From Perognathus longimembris pacificus (taxonomy: Eukaryota > Chordata > Mammalia > Rodentia > Heteromyidae): 64,000 nt of DNA. Location: assembly GCF_023159225.1 (NCBI RefSeq), contig NC_063184.1:14063528-14127527 (forward strand), read 5' to 3'. Numbering within the stretch: position 1 is the stretch's first letter; each line of letters begins with the position of its first letter. Shown in pieces: positions 43,536-54,534 of this stretch. A program made the position numbers and the translations under genes. A model generated the notes under the pieces. That model was not told the DNA's origin, searched no databases, and worked only from the letters and a program-made list of their open reading frames with translations.

Positions 43536-44155
43536 ATCGGACGGCTCCAGCGCTTTTATTTTGTTTACCCTTCAGGAAGTGGACTTAGCGTCGTCGTCTC
43601 CCTCTCCTGGCACCTTCGTTCCGGCAAACGGAGCCTTTTGGCCCCGCTGCGTTTCTTTTCCTTTCTTGAAAACCAAACGCCGCAATCGGCATCCGAGGAA
43701 TCCACACTGGAGAGCTTTGCGCAGTGACGCGCCGCCGCCGGACTCCTCCTTTGCACTTTGAGGAGACGTGACCCCTTCCAGAAGCGGCCAGACACTCCCA
43801 CCCCACCCCAGCGGCTCCGGGGGCGTGGGGCGGCCAGCCGAGCCGGGACAGGCGAGCCGGGAACACGCGGAACCGCGCCGAAGCCCCGCTGCGGCGGCCC
43901 GAGAAATCCGGCGTCTTCGGCCTCCGGGGCGGACGCCCGGGTGGGTGTGGGCGCAGCGGGGAAAGCGCGGGCGGCCGCGGGGACTCGGCTGCCGGCCGGT
44001 GGCCCCGCGCTCCCCCGCCTCGCTTCCGCCCGCCGTCCTCCCCCGCGCACCCTTGCGCCTCTCCTCTGCCCCCCCCTCTGGCGCTGACCCCCCTGTCTCT
44101 CCTGCGGCCGCCTTGGGTGCTCCCACCGAGGAGCGGAGATTCTAGAGTCGCTGGG

Positions 44156-44371
44156 ATGCCCCAGCTCTCCGGGGGAGGCGGCGGCGGCGGCGGGGGGGAC
44201 CCGGAACTCTGCGCCACCGACGAGATGATCCCCTTCAAGGACGAGGGCGATCCGCAGAAAGAGAAGATCTTCGCCGAGATCAGTCACCCCGAAGAGGAAG
44301 GCGATCTAGCCGACATCAAGTCTTCTTTAGTGAATGAATCCGAAATCATCCCGGCCAGCAACGGACACGAG
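44156..44371 (+). CDS. Lef1: Lef1 coding exon 1 (residues 1-72, beta-catenin-binding domain)
   Basis: This exon encodes the N-terminus of lymphoid enhancer-binding factor 1, a nuclear HMG-box factor that recruits beta-catenin to Wnt target genes. The translation opens MPQLSG, runs through nine glycines (residues 6-14), then the acidic motif TDEMIPFKDEGDP (21-33) and the helix-forming DLADIKSSLVNESE (50-63). These are the extended strand and helix that contact beta-catenin armadillo repeats in TCF/LEF proteins. The start at 44156 has G at -3. It is the only ATG between the short upstream ORF at 43479 and the exon end. The exon stops after codon 72 (GAG) at a GTGAGC donor (44372), phase 0. Reading through the donor would end six codons later. 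The glycine run is one longer than I recall for human. Identification is from remembered family sequence and is very secure. Confidence 0.97.
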
Positions 44372-46934
44372 GTGAGCGGGCCGCGACCCTGAGCCCCGGA
44401 GGCGTGGCGAGTCTCCGGGGGAAGGGAGGAGAGGCCGCCGAGATCGAGCGAGGGCGCGGGGCACGGCGGGGGGGACCCCTCTACAATGGGTCCCGGGTGT
44501 GTTCTGGGGGTGTGTGTTTGCTGGGTACTCTCAGGCCCTGAGCCAGCATTCTGGAGGTTGGGGTGAGCTTGTGTGCCTCGAGTAGAGAAACTTCCAAGTG
44601 ATCAGCGTGGGGCTTCGGCGGCTAAACCGCTGGTTGAGGGCAGGAAACTCCCCCCCCCCCCCCCCGCCCAGCCCAGAACGTTTCGCCTGTGAACTTTCTG
44701 GTGGGGTTGAGGGGAGCGATGCTTTAAAGCGGGGGTGTCAAAACTGCCCTGAGAAGTTAATCCGCCCCGCGGGAAACAAAGTGCACCCGCTATCTCGGCA
44801 GGAGTGCGTTAAACCACCAAAAGCTTTAGATGCGCAGAGCCCCAGACTGGGGGAAGAAGAAGCGGGCGGGGGCCGGGGTGGGGGGTGGAGAGTGGGGGGC
44901 AGGCGAGGCGATCGCAACCGCCGGGGAACAGGGCCTGCGCCCTGGGGGTTGGGGGCGGACACCCTAGTACCCCGAGCCCCAGGCGGGGAGCCGTGGGCGC
45001 GGAACTGAGCCACCCCGCGCGCACACAGTCTCGTGCGCTCCTCTACTGCCCGCAATTTGGTCACTCCGAGACCTAAGACGGGCCTGGATTGGGGGCGGGG
45101 GGGGGGGGTTGCTGGCCCTAATCAGGCCCACGATCTCTGCAGAAGCAGCGGAAGCTGGGCACCGGCACATCTCCGGGCCGGCGGGGAGCCGAGGCCGCTG
45201 GTAACCCGAGTAGAGTAAATAGAGACACGTGGGTGCCGGCGCGAGGGAGCCCGGGGCAGCACCGCCGCGGGCGGCTGTTTCAGGCTCCCAGAGAGTTTCT
45301 GGTGGGAGGGAGGATGGGGAAGAGATGGGACCCTGATATCTGACACCCCGCTGGCTTCTCGTGTTCAGAAACGGGGAGAGAAAGAAAGTACTTCCTAGGA
45401 CATCGGCTAGAAAAAGTGGTTGCCACCCAAATGATTCCACCGACACCTTTCCCGGTAGAGAAACTCGGGTATCTCCTTTTCCCCTTAAATGGCATCCACT
45501 TGCTCTCAAAAAGAAGGCGCGTGGGCTTGGGGGCGGGGACACGGGGCGTTTTAAAGGACATGCTGAAGAACGCCTCAGTTGCCTCCTGGGTTCCGATGGC
45601 AGGGGTGAGTACAGCTTTTTGCAGGGCTAGGGGCCTGGGAACCCAGGTGAATCCTTAAGGTGTTCCTAAGCCTCCAGATTCAGTTCATAGGAGATGGGAG
45701 GGAGGCCCTAGGGTGCACCCAGCCGGAACCAGATAACTTCCAAAAACAAAACAAAAAACAAAAGCAAAGATTCCCCACTAGGGCTTTTTGCCAAATTCTT
45801 CCCTGTTCTATTTAGCGTATCCTTTTACAGTTCATCATTAAGTTTGCCACCGACTGCACATTCCCTGCACTTCTCTGTTCTGGGGTGGGGGGACGGCACC
45901 GCGTGGGCAACCTGTCGCCCCCCCCCCCCCCAGGTGTTTCTGTCTGTAGTGATGTTGAATGCGCACCAGCTTTCTCAAGTGGAGGCTGATACCGCTGATT
46001 TGCACGTGGTTGAGTCAGGACGGAAGGTGGTTACCAACTGCGATGTTAACTGGGCTGTATTTTTAGATGTTACTTTTTAGATGCCCCCCCCCCCCCCACC
46101 ACAGAAGAGTTATACCTTTTCTCTTTTAAGCCTGCTAGCCAGGGTAGGTTGTAAATGGCCAGACTGGGCCTCCAGCTGGGGACAGTGCCTCTCCAGGGCA
46201 ATTTCTTAAGACCCCCATCTGAGAGGTTGACTTGTTTATATTTAAACTGTTGTTTTCAGTTGTAAACATTTCAGCTGGCGGTTTCTACCCCCACTACCCT
46301 TGTGCTGGGGCTTGAACTCAGGGCCTGAGCACTGTGTCCAGTTCCCCCTCTCCCCCCAGCTTCCTTTACTCATGACTACCTTCTTGAGCCATAGCTCCAC
46401 TTCCTGCTTTTTTGTTTTTTTTTTTTTTTTTTAAATAAAGACATGGATTTTCCTGCCCGGGCTGTCTTTGAACTTTGATCTACAGATCTGATCTCAGCCT
46501 CCTAAGTAACTAGGATTACAGACATGTCCTACTGGCACAGGGCTTGGCTGGCTTTTAATCAGCTCTAGTTAAATGAACACTGGGAGCAAAACTACCCACT
46601 CTATGAACTCCCAATTCTCATCACGTGAGGCACTCAAGCCCTGGTAGGTTTTGATGGGTGGTCAGAACAACACGTGGGACCTTCCCAGATGGACTACATT
46701 TGTGTTTTGTCAGCATTCTTCCTTGGTGGTTCTGAGAAACTCATAATCCCTCAGAAGTACATGTGGAAAAGAAAAAGATGTTAGAACTCAACTCTGGCCT
46801 GTCCTTGGTTGAATGATAGACAGAGTTCTATCCAAAACCTTTTTCATTAAGTTAGCTGTGGATACTCTTAATTATATTGTCACAAACTCTAAGGTGATTT
46901 TCTTTCTTTTCGCGGTGCCATTCCTGTTTGCTAG
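44372..46934 (+). other. Lef1: Lef1 intron 1
   Basis: This 2563-base intron runs from GTGAGC to TTTGCTAG. The first 900 bases belong to the CpG island. C runs occur at 44650-44664, 45918-45931 and 46085-46097. It holds one SINE (46298-46545). The remainder looks unique. Confidence 0.9.
46298..46545 (-). mobile_element. 7SL-ID dimer SINE in Lef1 intron 1
   Basis: Reversed relative to Lef1; C-rich insertion in the ID half and T18 between the halves. The only SINE between 37128 and 52075. Confidence 0.87.
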
Positions 46935-47001
46935 GTGGCCAGACAAGCACAAACCTCTCAGGAGTCCTACCATGACAAGGCCAGAGAACACCCTGATGAT
47001 G
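46935..47001 (+). CDS. Lef1: Lef1 coding exon 2 (residues 73-94 plus first base of codon 95)
   Basis: This 67-bp exon follows a TTTGCTAG acceptor and ends at a GTAAGA donor. It is entered in phase 0 and left in phase 1. It encodes VARQAQTSQESYHDKAREHP and two aspartates, continuing exactly from HE at the end of exon 1 as in LEF1 of other mammals. It links the beta-catenin-binding domain to the context-dependent regulatory region. The serine at residue 83 matches what I remember for mouse, where human has proline; this fits a rodent source but is not proof. The upstream polypyrimidine stretch (46900-46930) is good. Confidence 0.96.
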
Positions 47002-48272
47002 GTAAGATACTGCAGTTTATTTCTCCTGATTTTAGCATAACGTGTGATTCAAGTACATTTGAGTTCAAGCGATTTGAGTTGAAGGACCAGATTTGATTAG
47101 ATTTTGCATACTATACTATTTTAACAAAATGGGAAAGAAAATCCCACCCAAAACATAGTTCACCTCTAATATATGTATTATATTATTTAGAAACTGTCTG
47201 AATGAATGAGATAGGGGGAGTCCTAGAATTTCAGTTGACTGGAACGTTAATGATTTTTTTCCAACAAGAATATTGTTGAATGGGTTTTCTTTTCACAAAA
47301 TTGCTGTTTCTAGTTTTTATTTTATCTTTTTTTTTATTACAGTGAGAAGGCAGGCTGAACAGACTGAATGCAGCCCAGTGATAGAAAATTTAGCTTGTAT
47401 AATTGTAAAGCTTAGAATTAGGAGTTGCACTGAAAGCTTGACATTTTATATATGCATTTATCTGGCTTTTTAAGAAAAGAACTTGTGACTTGAAAAGAAT
47501 CAGATTGTAAGTAGGGCTCACTTGTCAACCAGTTTGCATTTCTCTTCTCTTTTAATGATTTAACAACTGGCCTGACTAGAATGGAGTGTCTGTCTATACA
47601 TATATGCATGTCAGCCATTAGGCTTTCATCCCAGTAATAAAGTACTTATACAGATTACTGATAAAACCCAAACACAAACCTCTTTGGCAGAATGATTTAA
47701 GTGTAGCACATAAAATTAACTCTTCTACTATTTTTGCTTTACAACTTTGGGTATAACAGATACAGTTCTCTCAGTAAAATCTAGAAAACTTCTAGACTTC
47801 GAAAAATGTAGGTAGAAGTTTTGAGTTTGCCTAAAATTTAAAGCCTAACTTCCAGCGTATAAATAAATACACGAATGTGTATGGATAGATGACCTGATAT
47901 AGTTATGTTACAGTTTTAGGTTTGTGTATGTTCCCTTACGTTTCTGTGTTTCTTAGTCTAGTTTGTTAGTATTAGAGCAAATTAAGTTAGATGGATAACA
48001 CTTATTTTTTTTTCTGTAAAAACATCAGTCAGTAGCAGACGTAAATTGAACCACATGGATTTTTTTTTTAACATCTGGTTTGCTCTAAACCATTTAAGAG
48101 AATAAATAATGTCAATCCGAAGTTAGAGCATAATAATCCAGCTACAAGTATTTTATAAGCACATCTTTTATGTAAAAATGACATCCTAAAACAATAAGAT
48201 TTTTCTTAGGGAAAATGCAGGGGTATAAAAGGAAGTCAGTTGCATTCTTGATTGTGTTTTGGATTTTCTCAG
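47002..48272 (+). promoter_or_regulatory. Lef1: Lef1 intron 2, expected to contain promoter P2
   Basis: This 1271-base intron has no SINE or microsatellite. It is AT-rich with several T runs (47227, 47328, 48005, 48060). In human the second LEF1 promoter, which makes a form lacking the beta-catenin-binding domain, is reported in this intron. I see no TATA box or motif that fixes a start here, so only the location is transferred from that knowledge. Confidence 0.5.
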
Positions 48273-48406
48273 GAAAACATCCGGATGGGGGCCTCTACAA
48301 CAAGGGACCCTCCTTCTCCAGCTATTCTGGCTACATAATGATGCCAAACATGAATAACGACCCGTACATGTCAAACGGATCTCTCTCTCCCCCCATCCCC
48401 AGAACA
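48273..48406 (+). CDS. Lef1: Lef1 coding exon 3 (codon 95 remainder to residue 139)
   Basis: This 134-bp exon follows a TTTTCTCAG acceptor, begins with the last two bases of Gly95 and ends at ACA/GTGAGT after a complete codon. It encodes residues 96-139, starting KHPDGGLYNKGP and ending SLSPPIPRT, the first part of the context-dependent regulatory domain, rich in Ser, Pro, Tyr and Asn. Residue 109 is Phe where I recall Tyr in human and mouse, a conservative change. Met117-Met118 are the first in-frame ATGs in the exon. They are the natural start for transcripts from an intron-2 promoter that lack the beta-catenin-binding domain. Exons 4 onward, including the HMG box, lie beyond the window. 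Confidence 0.96.
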
Positions 48407-48691
48407 GTGAGTAACATGCTGATGTTGCAAATTATTTTCCCAAGTGCAAATTAATTTGTGTTTCGGCAGAATGCTTTTTTTCTCTCTCCAAACACATTGT
48501 AAGTGCTTTTATTATAGATGACTATGATTTTCATTGCTAAATAAGAGCTGTTACAAGGAATGCCTATCAACATAGGGCTGTCTTTGATGTCTGGCTTTTG
48601 GAATTTTAGCTTTTGGCTTATTGGTCAAGATTACTAAATAACAGAACAAAAGTTGTGAAATCAAATGAAGCTGAACCAACAAATCCATGAT

Positions 48692-48735
48692 TGTGTGTGT
48701 GTGTGTATATGTATGTATATACGTGTATGTGTATA
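48692..48735. repeat. (TG)n/(TATG)n
   Basis: Short TG run passing into TATG and GTAT units, 285 bases after exon 3. Confidence 0.8.
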
Positions 48736-49290
48736 TTGTGCTTTGTATAAGGATGATGGGGGAAATTTTAACTTATTCTTTCAGTTAACTAAGGACCATA
48801 TAGTTTTCACCTCCTCTTTAACTATCTGGAGTCAAAACTGCTAAACATTTGCATGGTTGCTTTGGGTTTTTAAAAAATGTATTAGCTCTTGCTTTTAATT
48901 AAGATCCTTTATGAAGGGTAGATGAGCTAATTTTACTTCACTGTCAATTGCTGAGAAAGTCTCACTTGAAGTTCTGAACATATTTAAAATGTTGTGGCTC
49001 AGTCAGCTTCTAAAGTTCTGAAAATGCAGTGGCATGAAAACCGCCTTCTGTAGATGAATGCTATTATGAAGAATTTCACATTTGTTATTTGATGCTGTTT
49101 CTCTTGGGAAATAGCAACACCATTTATATAGTGAGAAAACATTTTATATGGTAACTTGTGCAGTATGAATGTGTCGGTAGAGGAATGCTCCCTGAAAATC
49201 ATCCCCCTAAGCTGTATGGGTTGTCACTGACCCATCCATGTTTCTACATTTTTTTCTAGCCCATTCAACCTCCAATTAAGAACATATATA

Positions 49291-49342
49291 TCTGTCTGTC
49301 TTTCTGTCTGTCTGTCTGTCTGCCTGCCTGTCTGCCTGCCTG
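49291..49342. repeat. (TCTG)n/(CCTG)n microsatellite
   Basis: Thirteen tetranucleotides, TCTG shifting to CCTG at the right end. Confidence 0.93.
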
Positions 49343-52075
49343 GGTCTTGGGGTCTCAGTTTCACCAACTCCTAGGTACTGAATCTATCCTTGAAATATGA
49401 GACTTGTGATCTTTACAAGTGGGAAAAAAATCAGTGACAAACATCTGGAAAAGTAGGGTCAGTAGTGCCTCATTGAACACAGTCTGGAAGCAAGAAGGTT
49501 CTTCACCCAGGTCACAAAGAGGAATGGCTGGTTATTTGGTTTTCAACAAAATGTTTTTGTTTTCTTGATTGGAACCCTCGCTTGTTGAAATGAGGGCTGT
49601 GTGAAGTGCTACTTGCTGTGGGCACCGGTTCAGAAAACATTGTAATTACTTTCCCACAAATTTCAAAAGGATATTTGACCTCTCTCTTAGGGAATGTGAT
49701 TTTTTAAATTTCCATGTAGCAGTTAAAATGGAGGCTTTGAGGGTTGTGTCTTGTATATCTGTGTAGTTGTCATACAGAAAAGATTTTTCAAATATTTAAT
49801 GGTTTTGTGGTACACATGAACCATCTACTTAAAGGCGAACCAACAAACACAGTTTTATTACTTGTAGAAGACTTTGCTGAATTATATATGTAGATTTGTC
49901 AGATATTCATTCCCTTTATAGAAGTGGGCAGGTGTTTTGTCATTACTTATGAGGGAGAGAGAATGTTTTTTTCTGATGAGGAATAATGGAAGATGTCTGT
50001 TTTAAGACAAGTAACTTTCCAAATAAAATGATAGCCTTGGTTAATAATAGAAAATAGTGTAATATGTTTAAGCTTGTTCGCACAGCTTGTGCTTAGTTGA
50101 AGATTTATTCCTTAGATGAGCTACTTTCAATTTTTTAAAGCTATGTAATATACAGTTTTTGCATGTATCAATAACCCCATTAACATTAACCAGTAAGCTT
50201 CCCTCTTTAAGCTAACCTTCTGTTCTATGTCCCCAAAGCTCATCATTTTGAAATTCTGCTACAGTGGAGGTATTTGTTAGTGTACACAGTAAAATGGTGA
50301 GAGGAGGGAAGCAGTCATTCATTGCTTAGGAAAGATTTGTGGGCAGGATAAATGTCAGCAGGGGCAGCGTGGAGCAAAGAGGTGCCGATCAGGAAATGAT
50401 TACCTGGCCCTGTTAGCTGATGCTTTTGTATTACTTGCTGTTACCTTTAGAATGTGTTTATCCTATGTATGGTTTTTCTGGAAATCTCCTGCAGTTTACA
50501 CAATTCCAGAGGCTTTTCTGCTCTAACCAGGAGGCTATGTCAATTTTTTTTAAAAGGGTCCAGCCGAAGTGAGTTACAATCTTTACTTTTTAATACCTAA
50601 CAGCTGTCTTTAATGTGTCTGAGATAAAAACACTTTAAGCCGAAGACAGCCTAACCACACTGGTGCCTTCTTGTTCTTTCATTCTGTTCTTAGCAGAACC
50701 AAGCGTTTGTGTCACTGGCTTCTATGGCTTCCTTGAGGGTGTGCGGAGCCCAGTGACCATTTGTGTTGGGGTGTAGGGTGAGAATATCCTGGTGACTCGA
50801 ATTTGCATTAGAAACAATTGCTTGTTTACTGCATCTGCTGCCCAAAGGGCTTGTAGAGAGAAACATCTGGGGGTACCTGCCCACCCTTTTCTGCAGTCTT
50901 GTGTTGACACATAAGCTTCTGAGAACTCCAGCTCTAATACACACACATACTTCTGCAATCCCAGTTCACCATACTTTTGCTCACATGCATACATTCTTGC
51001 ACAAGAGAACCACCTCTAGCTTTTTTCCTTCTGGAGAAACATGTTAACTGGCAAATGTCCCTCTTCTAGAACTAGAAATTTTTAGCCTTGTGACTTTCTA
51101 TACCAGAAATCTTAGGAATGGGTCTCTCCCTACCCATTTTAAGTAAGCAGAAGATAAATTGATTTAAATAAGAATAAATTGAGGCTCAGAAGCAAGCACC
51201 TCTGACACAGCACACTGGATGTCAGTGTGAGTTCTTAAGTGCAGTGAATCTTGAGGCTTGAAGTGGTCTTCTCCACAGAGGGTGAGATTCACAGGCCTGT
51301 TAAATATTTCAGAGTTAGGCCCCTGGAGAATGTATACATAGCATACTCTCAAACCTTCCTTTTCTCTAAGTCTTATTTATGAACAATCCCTGAAGGAGTT
51401 TTAAAATTAAAAACAATGAGTTCTTTCCATCGCAAGCTGGGTCGGATGTCCTGACTGCCAGATGAACAGTGAGCTTGGCTGGCTTTCACAGTGAACGTTC
51501 CCATGCTTGATTGCCCCGTGGCTATTTATCTTCTGTGTCAAACTCCCATTTGTCCCACATGCAGCCCAGATATTTAACACCTTAGAAGGGAAACCTTGTG
51601 TTTCTCTTCAGATGCCTGGGGACAGAGAAGCAGATGACCCCAGGAAGCTGCTCAGCCAGCACCTAGCCAGTTGGTACAGTACTGTGAACTTGCCTTGTTT
51701 CTGCTGCTCCTGTGATCTTTACAGAGTGAAGTTTTCAGGTTGAAGAAGGAAAGGTGTTTCTGTTCTCACCCCAGCTATCCTTAAGACTTTTATTTTGAAA
51801 GTAGGCATCGCTAGGACAATGTTGCAGGCATTCATATTTAATTTAATTTAGAAACACTTCTGTTGTATGATTTTTATCTTATGGGAACCAACATTTTGTT
51901 GTGATTATCCCAACAATACTTAGTATAACTTCATTGTGCCTCCACCCCCGTGTGTAGATTTGCTTATAAGCCGCTAAAATTCAATTGTGTCATTATTGAC
52001 ATTGGGAATTAAAGAACTTGGCTTATAGTGAGCTTCTGAATCAGTGAGTATTTCTGTGGAACTAATCAGGGATAG
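49343..52075. other. SINE-free part of Lef1 intron 3
   Basis: 2.7 kb of unique, AT-rich sequence without SINEs or microsatellites; candidate intronic regulatory sequence. Confidence 0.4.
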
Positions 52076-52088
52076 ATGTGTCTTCTCT

Positions 52089-52297
52089 CTCTTTTTTTTT
52101 TTTGGCCAGTCCTGGGCCTTGGACTCAGGGCCTAAGCACTGTCCCTGGCTTCTTCCCGCTCAAGGCTAGCACTCTGCCACTTGAGCCACAGCGCTGCTTC
52201 TGGCCGTTTTCTGTGTATGTGGTGCTGGGGAATCGAACCTAGGGCCTCGGGTATACCGAGGCAGGCACTCTTGCCACTAGGCTATATCCCCAGCCCC
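52089..52297 (-). mobile_element. ID-ID dimer SINE, young subfamily
   Basis: Full-length, flanked by ATGTGTCTTCTCT at 52076-52088 and 52298-52310. Carries CTTCCCGCTCAAGG and GAATCGAACCTAGGGCCTCG, shared with 56603. Confidence 0.95.
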
Positions 52298-52314
52298 ATG
52301 TGTCTTCTCTTTTT

Positions 52315-52408
52315 AAATTTGTTTGAGGCGTTGGACTTGAACTTGGTACCTGGTGCTTTCTTTCACTCATTGGCTGGTGCTCTACCAACTGAGCCATGCC
52401 TCCAATCC
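52315..52408 (-). mobile_element. ID monomer
   Basis: GGCGTTGGACTTGAACTTGG ... GAGCCATGCCTCCAATCC; ends like the monomer at 55463. Confidence 0.65.
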
Positions 52409-52430
52409 TTTGTCTTACATTTCAAGCAGG

Positions 52431-52652
52431 ATTTTTTTTTTCTGTTTGGTGTTTTTCTGCTTGGGCTTGAACTCAGGGCCTTGGCGCTGTTTCTTAGCAT
52501 TTTTGCTCAAGCTAGTGCTCCACAGCTCCAGTTCTGGAAGTTAGTTGGACCTAAGAGTCTCATGGATTTGCCTGCATCAGCTGGCTTTGAACCAGGATCA
52601 TCAGATCTCAGCCTTCTTAGGATTTCAGGCAGAAGCCCCCAGTGCCAGGTTT
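52431..52652 (-). mobile_element. 7SL-ID dimer SINE
   Basis: Reversed, ID half shortened; head end GCCCCCAGTGCCAGG. Confidence 0.84.
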
Positions 52653-53148
52653 CACTCAAGAGGTTAAATAAAGACAGATGCTCTTTTCACTTAATTTCAG
52701 GAGCCACCTAATTTGATTTACTAGTGATTTATTTTTAATCTCCTCTTTTTAGTTGTTTGGTTTCTGAAGCCCACTGTGTATAGAATTTTCCCCTTTACCT
52801 CGAGTATAAGATGCATTTTTGGAAGTGTTTTCCCAGGCACATTTGTAAATAGATAGCAGGTGACTATGTGATGTGGGAAGGTTTCTCAGAACTTCCTACT
52901 CTTGCTTGTCTGCTTCTAAATGCACAGCTGCAGAGTTGAAGAGGATTATAGAAGAATCAGGAATGATTGCCATTCAGCCTTCATTCAGGGAGCTTAGATA
53001 TTTCTTGAACAAGACTTTGCTCATTCAAGCTTCATTTCCATGTGATCCCAGGAACTAATATTTTATTTTCATGACTGCTCCTTATTCAGAAATGTTTTCT
53101 GAAATGACCCAACAGTTTCTTATTCTCTTACAAAGGCATGAAAACAAC
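52653..53148. other. Unique intronic sequence
   Basis: No repeat recognised. Confidence 0.3.
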
Positions 53149-53306
53149 TCCAGAGATTCTCCAGTACAAGGGGGCTGGGGAGGAGGGAAGGTGGGAGAAA
53201 CATGAAGGAGGAGGTAACAAGTTTGACAAGAAGTATACTCACTACTTTACCAACGTAACTGTAACTCCTCTGTACATCACCTTGACAATAATATGAAATT
53301 AAAAAA
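53149..53306 (+). mobile_element. L1-like 3' UTR end
   Basis: A G-rich polypurine stretch (GGGGGCTGGGGAGGAGGGAA) then GTAACTGTAACTCCTCTGTA, GACAATAATATG and an A-rich end. G-rich tracts are a hallmark of LINE-1 3' UTRs. The same distal motif occurs at 23417. Confidence 0.5.
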
Positions 53307-53948
53307 GATTCTCTAGTAACTTCACTTAAACAAGACCATTGGGCCACCTGCAAAGAAAAAATAATAACAATCCTGCTTTGGAAGTAGCCCTCCTTCCTTG
53401 TGCAGGCCGCATCTTTGCTCCTAGTGCCCCCCTTGCTCTTACCCAGTCATGCCTGTGATTAGATACTTTTGTGTGATTACAACAGAGATAGAGCCTCATA
53501 CCTGGGCTCCACCTGGACTTGAATTTGTAGCTTCACAAGTTTAGGTCCAGCGAATGAGAATGTTTTGTAGCTTAAAATACAAAGAAAAACTGCTAGAACC
53601 ATACGGGGTTTGTGTGTGCACAAGTTTTCTCAGTAGTCAGATCATTCTATTATCCTCCGACTCCTTCTGTTGTTCCTCATTGATTCGTTGTGGGCGCAGT
53701 TGCAATTCTATAAAACTTGCCCTTTTGATTTTGGAGAAGAACCTGGAGTTTAAATAAAGCAAATGCATGCCAGTGTTGTTGTGGCCAGTACAAGAGCTTG
53801 AATGTTTCACGCCCAAGTTGATGCTGATGCCCTAGGAAACAAGGTTGTTTCTATGTTTGTTTGAAGATTGTCTTTTCGGAGACATTGCTTTAGTGACTGT
53901 GCCAAATGGAGCCAGTCTGTCGGGAGATGTTAGTGAAGAGAACTCTGG
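53307..53948. other. Unique intronic sequence
   Basis: No repeat recognised. Confidence 0.3.
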
Positions 53949-54010
53949 TCTGGCTCCAGTGGCTCATGCCTCTGATCCTAGCTTCTCACCTGAGCCAGGC
54001 TGCTAGTCCT
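53949..54010 (+). mobile_element. 7SL-ID SINE, head fragment
   Basis: CTGGCTCCAGTGGCTCATGC and following 7SL bases only. Confidence 0.6.
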
Positions 54011-54212
54011 ACTTGGCCATTTTTTTTTTAATGAAAATAAATGTTTTTATCAAAAGGCCTGCTTTGGATACTTCTTTCTACGCACATGTGTAATTGTATG
54101 TAAACACTTGTGCTATGTTGGTGGCAATGGGAACACAAGGCACCGTTTGCGACTTTCTTTTTTTTCACCAGTCTATAGTGGACAGCCTCTTCTATTTGAA
54201 ATAGTCTTACAT

Positions 54213-54326
54213 AGGGCTGGGGTTATGGCTTAGTGGTAGAGTGCTAGCCTGGAGCAAAAAGAAGCCAGGGACAGTGCTCAGGCCTTGAGTTCAAGCCCCA
54301 GGACTGGCAAAAAACAAAACAAAATA
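54213..54326 (+). mobile_element. ID-type SINE with internal deletion
   Basis: The head GGGCTGGGGTTATGGCTTAG joins directly to the second-unit sequence GTAGAGTGCTAGCC. This looks like an ID-ID dimer collapsed to one unit by recombination between its repeats. Confidence 0.75.
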
Positions 54327-54455
54327 CTCTTACATAACAGAACTTCCCATATATCACTTAATTTCACAAGTCCTGTTTTCCTAGCCTCAGTGGTACCATG
54401 ATGAAATAGGTTGCAGTTTAACCTTTCAATCATTTATTTAAAATAAATATTCATT

Positions 54456-54534
54456 TTGGTTCTAGGGATCAAACTCAGGGTCCTTATATATGCTGAACAA
54501 ATGCTTTCCCTAGTGAACTATGTACCTCCAGCCA
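54456..54534 (-). mobile_element. ID monomer
   Basis: Reversed GGTTCTAGGGATCAAACTCA ... ATGTACCTCCAGCC. Confidence 0.55.

Larger units (their letters stand above)
42956..44155 (+). other. Lef1: Lef1 5' leader (approximate extent)
   Basis: Human LEF1 mRNA from promoter P1 is reported to have a GC-rich 5' UTR of about 1.2 kb with internal-ribosome-entry activity. The same distance upstream of the start codon here falls near 42956, in CpG-island sequence. I infer the left edge from that length only; no start site can be read directly. The leader has an uninterrupted T20 run at 43151-43170, pyrimidine-rich stretches around 43415-43470, and a very GC-rich second half (43800-44100). It contains one ATG before the Lef1 start, opening the short ORF listed separately. 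Confidence 0.6.
42860..45270. promoter_or_regulatory. Lef1: Lef1 CpG island and P1 promoter region
   Basis: Dense CpG and GC boxes (GGGCGG and its complement) run from just before the predicted transcription start, through the leader and exon 1, into the first 900 bases of intron 1. I see no convincing TATA box at the expected distance, as is usual for a CpG-island promoter with dispersed starts. No SINE copy is found inside. Edges are judged by eye, not computed. Confidence 0.75.

Noticed and set aside
37128..44155. Exons of the antisense lncRNA known in human as LEF1-AS1
   Set aside because: The transcript is poorly conserved in sequence and no exon can be recognised by eye; only the possible promoter is noted.
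43565..44287. 240-codon minus-strand frame opposite the Lef1 leader and exon 1
   Set aside because: Shadow of the CpG island and of the Lef1 reading frame, rich in Arg, Pro and Gly.
52181..52711. 176-codon + strand frame in intron 3
   Set aside because: Translation of three reversed SINEs (ID-ID, ID monomer and 7SL-ID).
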